From DATKMS01 sp041497995 (lineage in GTDB: Bacteria > Desulfobacterota > Binatia > HRBIN30): a DNA stretch of 10,036 nt. Location of the stretch: contig JBGQHM010000254.1 of the NCBI GenBank assembly GCA_041497995.1, forward strand, positions 1-10,036, given 5' to 3'. This document shows positions 7,886-10,036 of the stretch, piece after piece. The notes below the pieces were generated by a model. It was not told where the DNA came from. It ran no database searches and saw only the letters and a list, made by a program, of their open reading frames with translations. Both the position numbers and the translations under genes were made by a program. Each line of letters opens with the position of its first letter. The first letter of the stretch is position 1.

Positions 7886-8656
7886 GTGGCGACGGTCCCA
7901 ACAAACGGTCTCGACGTGCAGCGCCTGCCGCGCCACGTCGCCATCATCATGGACGGCAACGGCCGCTGGGCACAGCAGCGCGGTCTGAGCCGTGTGGAAG
8001 GCCACAAGCGCGGCAAGGATTCGGTGCGCGCCGTCGTCGAGGCCAGTCGCCGAATCGGCATCGAGTACCTCAGCCTCTTCGCATTCTCTACGGAGAACTG
8101 GCAGCGACCGAAGCGCGAGGTGGACGCGCTCATGGGGCTGCTGCGGCGCTACCTGCGTACCGAGTTGCGCAAGATGATGAAAAACGAGATTCGCCTGCTG
8201 GCCATCGGCGACACCACTCGCCTACCGGTCGCATTGCAGCGCGAACTGGCCGCCACCATCGAAGCCACAAAGGACAACGGCCGGATGACGGTGGTCCTGG
8301 CCGTGAGCTACGGTGGCCGTGAAGAGATCCTGCAGGCAGCGCGCGCCATGGCGCGCGATGCGCGCAGCGGCCATCTCGATCCGGATGCCGTCGATGAGAA
8401 CGTCTTTGGTGCGTACCTCAGCACCACAGGCATTCCTGATCCGGATTTGCTGATCCGCACCAGTGGCGAGATGCGCATCTCGAACTTCTTCCTGTGGCAG
8501 AGCGCATACAGCGAGATCTACGTCACCGACACGCTCTGGCCGGATTTCCGCGAGCCGCAGTTTCTTGAGGCCTTGGCGCACTACCAGCAACGCGAACGGC
8601 GCTTCGGCCGTGTCACCGACCCGATGGAGAGGGAGCAGCTGCGTGCTGCGCGCTAG
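7886..8656 (+). CDS. uppS: Undecaprenyl (di-trans,poly-cis) diphosphate synthase
   Basis: This 256-aa cis-prenyltransferase condenses isopentenyl diphosphate onto farnesyl diphosphate. Its product, undecaprenyl diphosphate, is the carrier for peptidoglycan and O-antigen units. Motifs in order are HVAIIMDGNGRWA with catalytic Asp23, GHKRG, YLSLFAFSTENWQRP, LAVSYGGREEI, then DLLIRTSGEMRISNFFLWQ (Arg191, Glu195, Arg197) and SAYSEIYVTDTLWPDF, whose Glu helps bind Mg-IPP. The usual RTSGE-x-R-x-S-NF core is intact. Start: GTG 7886, the first in-frame candidate after the frr stop; the ribosome binding site is weak, so re-initiation after frr is likely. The last 14 nt overlap cdsA. A perfect 18-bp palindrome lies inside (8340-8357). 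Confidence 0.97.
   Translation: MATVPTNGLDVQRLPRHVAIIMDGNGRWAQQRGLSRVEGHKRGKDSVRAVVEASRRIGIEYLSLFAFSTENWQRPKREVDALMGLLRRYLRTELRKMMKNEIRLLAIGDTTRLPVALQRELAATIEATKDNGRMTVVLAVSYGGREEILQAARAMARDARSGHLDPDAVDENVFGAYLSTTGIPDPDLLIRTSGEMRISNFFLWQSAYSEIYVTDTLWPDFREPQFLEALAHYQQRERRFGRVTDPMEREQLRAAR
8340..8357. repeat. Perfect 18-bp palindrome inside uppS
   Basis: CGCGCGCCATGGCGCGCG reads the same on both strands. It encodes Ala-Arg-Ala-Met-Ala-Arg on an Ala/Arg-rich helix, so codon bias in GC-rich DNA explains it at least in part. As RNA it has no loop of its own, so a cruciform or protein-binding role is unproven. Confidence 0.5.
8626..8634 (+). promoter_or_regulatory. Ribosome binding site that sets the cdsA start
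   Basis: GGAGAGGGA lies inside the end of uppS, 8 nt before GTG 8643. It is a strong Shine-Dalgarno and the reason to place the cdsA start there, rather than at the upstream in-frame ATG (8463), which would put about 60 non-homologous residues in front of the first membrane helix. Confidence 0.6.
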
Positions 8657-9455
8657 GCTGGCCACGGCCGCCGTCGCGATCCCAACTCTGCTGGCGTTGA
8701 TTCTGGTCCCGACCCGGTGGCCGCTTGCCATATTCGTGGCGGCGGTGGGGGTCATCGGCGTCGCAGAGTACGCCACCATGGCGTTCCCGGCGCAGCGCGG
8801 CGAACGTATCCTGACAATCCTGCTCGGCTCGTTGCTGACACTCGGTGCGTGCGCGCAAGCCATCAGGATCGCATCGGTCCAACACTGGTTGGGTGCGGCC
8901 TTGGCCCTGGCGATTACGGCGGGGCTGGTGTGGACGCTGCTTGCGCGTCCCGACTTCGAACGCGGGCTTGCCGACCTCGGCTTGACCCTTATCGGCATCC
9001 TCTACGTCGGCTTTCTTCTCCCGCACTTCATCTTCTTGCACGGCCTGCCCCTCGGACCATTCTGGGTCATCTTCGTGTTGGCCATTGGCATGGCCGGCGA
9101 TACCGGGGGGTACGTCGTCGGCCACCTCATCGGGCGCCACAAGCTGATGCCACGCGTCAGCCCTGGCAAGACCGTCGAAGGGGCATTGGGCATCATCGCG
9201 GGGAGCCTGTTGGCGGCGGCGATCTGCAAGCTCCTGTTCTTACCCGACCTGGGATGGAATGAAGCGATTGTCTTGTCGCTGGTGATGGCGGTCATCGGTC
9301 AGCTCGGCGATCTCAGTGAGTCCGTGATGAAGCGGACCTTCGGGGCGAAGGAATCCGGGTGGCTGTTTCCAGGCCACGGCGGCGTGCTGGACCGCATTGA
9401 TAGCCTCCTTTTCCCGGTGTCGTTTCTATACTACTATATCCTCCTCTTCCGCTGA
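8643..9455 (+). CDS. cdsA: Phosphatidate cytidylyltransferase (CDP-diacylglycerol synthase)
   Basis: From GTG 8643 this is a 270-aa polytopic inner-membrane enzyme that makes CDP-diacylglycerol from phosphatidate and CTP, the precursor of all major phospholipids. It begins MLRARLATAAVAIPTLLALI, the usual short basic start followed by the first hydrophobic helix, and has about seven or eight hydrophobic segments. Family motifs are AGDTGGYVVGHLIGRHKL, SPGKTVEG, and the C-terminal signature (227-253) S-x-M-K-R, then GAKESG, PGHGGVLDRID. In the published signature the residue after the second Lys is Asp; here it is Glu237. The other metal- and substrate-binding acidic residues (Asp250, Asp253) are present. 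It overlaps uppS by 14 nt and is followed 23 nt later by rseP. Confidence 0.95.
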   Translation: MLRARLATAAVAIPTLLALILVPTRWPLAIFVAAVGVIGVAEYATMAFPAQRGERILTILLGSLLTLGACAQAIRIASVQHWLGAALALAITAGLVWTLLARPDFERGLADLGLTLIGILYVGFLLPHFIFLHGLPLGPFWVIFVLAIGMAGDTGGYVVGHLIGRHKLMPRVSPGKTVEGALGIIAGSLLAAAICKLLFLPDLGWNEAIVLSLVMAVIGQLGDLSESVMKRTFGAKESGWLFPGHGGVLDRIDSLLFPVSFLYYYILLFR

Positions 9456-9478
9456 TCGACGCGGAGTCAGGAGCATTC

Positions 9479-10036
9479 ATGATCATCAGTATCATCGCGG
9501 CCGTCATCGTTCTGGGCTTCTTGGTTTTCTTCCACGAGCTCGGACACTTCCTGGTAGCCAAGCGTACCGGCGTTGGCGTGCTCAAGTTCTCGATCGGTTT
9601 CGGCCCGACGCTGATCGGCCGCCGCGTCGGGGGCACTGACTATGTCATCAGCGCGATTCCACTCGGCGGCTTCGTCAAGATGGTGGGCGAGGATCCGGAA
9701 GAGCCGGTGAGCGAAGCGGATCTGGGGCGATCTTTTCAGCGACAGCGGTTGTGGAAACGGATGGCCATCGTCCTCGCGGGGCCGTCGGCCAACCTGGTGT
9801 TTGCGGCCATCGCCTTCAGCATCGTCTTCGCGGTGTACGGAGCGCGGATCCCTAGCGAGGCGGCGAAGGTCGGTGGCGTCATGGACGGGATGCCGGCCGC
9901 AGTTGCCGGATTGAAGAACGGCGACGTCATCGTCGCAGTCAACGACGCCAAAGTGGAGAAGTGGGACAACCTGTCCGAAGCCATCCGCGCCAGTGGCGGC
10001 AAGCCGGCTACGCTCACCGTCGAGCGCGACGGGGCG
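9479..10036 (+). CDS. rseP: RseP-type site-2 zinc metalloprotease (partial, 3' cut by window)
   Basis: The frame is open from ATG 9479 to the window end (186 codons). RseP is an inner-membrane protease that cuts transmembrane anti-sigma factors (RseA in E. coli) and cleared signal peptides. The first helix carries the zinc-binding HELGH (19-23) in VFFHELGHFLVAKRTGV. It is followed by FSIGFGP, the membrane-reentrant region with AIPLGGFVKMVGE (59-71), WKRMAIVLAGPSANLVFA leading into the second helix, and the beginning of a PDZ domain (about 130-186) with GMPAAVAGLKNGDVIVAVN. The third helix with the other zinc ligand lies beyond the window, so completeness and the number of PDZ domains (one or two) cannot be judged. 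AGGAG (9469-9473) is 5 nt upstream. Neighbours uppS-cdsA are the usual partners; dxr is absent before it. Confidence 0.95.
   Translation, partial: MIISIIAAVIVLGFLVFFHELGHFLVAKRTGVGVLKFSIGFGPTLIGRRVGGTDYVISAIPLGGFVKMVGEDPEEPVSEADLGRSFQRQRLWKRMAIVLAGPSANLVFAAIAFSIVFAVYGARIPSEAAKVGGVMDGMPAAVAGLKNGDVIVAVNDAKVEKWDNLSEAIRASGGKPATLTVERDGA

Noticed and set aside
8463..8642. Upstream extension of cdsA from ATG 8463
   Set aside because: It is the shadow of the conserved UppS RTSGE region. A strong Shine-Dalgarno and GTG at 8643 give a normal CdsA N-terminus.
9397..9639. 80-codon plus-strand frame across the cdsA-rseP junction
   Set aside because: Its frame conflicts with the end of CdsA and with the HELGH-bearing RseP, both of which are conserved; the translation has no motif.

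Overview
The window is a gene-dense, GC-rich stretch of a Gram-negative chromosome with every gene on the + strand. Tol-Pal components, an S2/EF-Ts/PyrH/Frr cluster, UppS, CdsA and RseP all imply a diderm envelope. The short EF-Ts (204 aa), the cysteine-bearing Pal, the lipoprotein-type CpoB and a Rho with an extended N-terminus fit a deltaproteobacterial-type lineage (Desulfobacterota, Myxococcota, Binatota or relatives). That placement comes from reading the proteins by eye, not from a search. I see no mobile element, tRNA, rRNA, CRISPR array or phage gene.

Region 1 (1-1579) is the end of a Tol-Pal operon. It holds the last 56 codons of tolB, then the peptidoglycan-associated lipoprotein pal, then a CpoB/YbgF-type TPR protein with a clear lipobox that starts inside the end of pal. 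Region 2 (1583-3519) opens with a strong GC hairpin just before ribF (FMN/FAD synthesis). ribF is joined by an ATGA overlap to an RluD-type 23S rRNA pseudouridine synthase. Region 3 (3516-5082) is the transcription termination factor rho. It has a 129-bp leader with a perfect TTGACA box overlapping the rluD stop and a C-rich, G-poor tract.

Region 4 (5093-10036) is the conserved translation-to-envelope cluster rpsB-tsf-pyrH-frr-uppS-cdsA-rseP. Gaps are very short or genes overlap, so most of it is probably one transcript, starting at a possible extended -10 promoter between rho and rpsB. It links ribosome function (S2, EF-Ts, Frr) and UMP phosphorylation to the undecaprenyl carrier lipid (UppS), CDP-diacylglycerol (CdsA) and the envelope-stress protease (RseP, cut by the window end). 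The dxr gene often found in this cluster is not between frr and rseP.

No stretch longer than about 130 bp lacks a gene. The content is core housekeeping, and I found no evidence of a novel system. The points worth a second look are modest: gene order, start-site and overlap architecture, leader structures and a few motif deviations.
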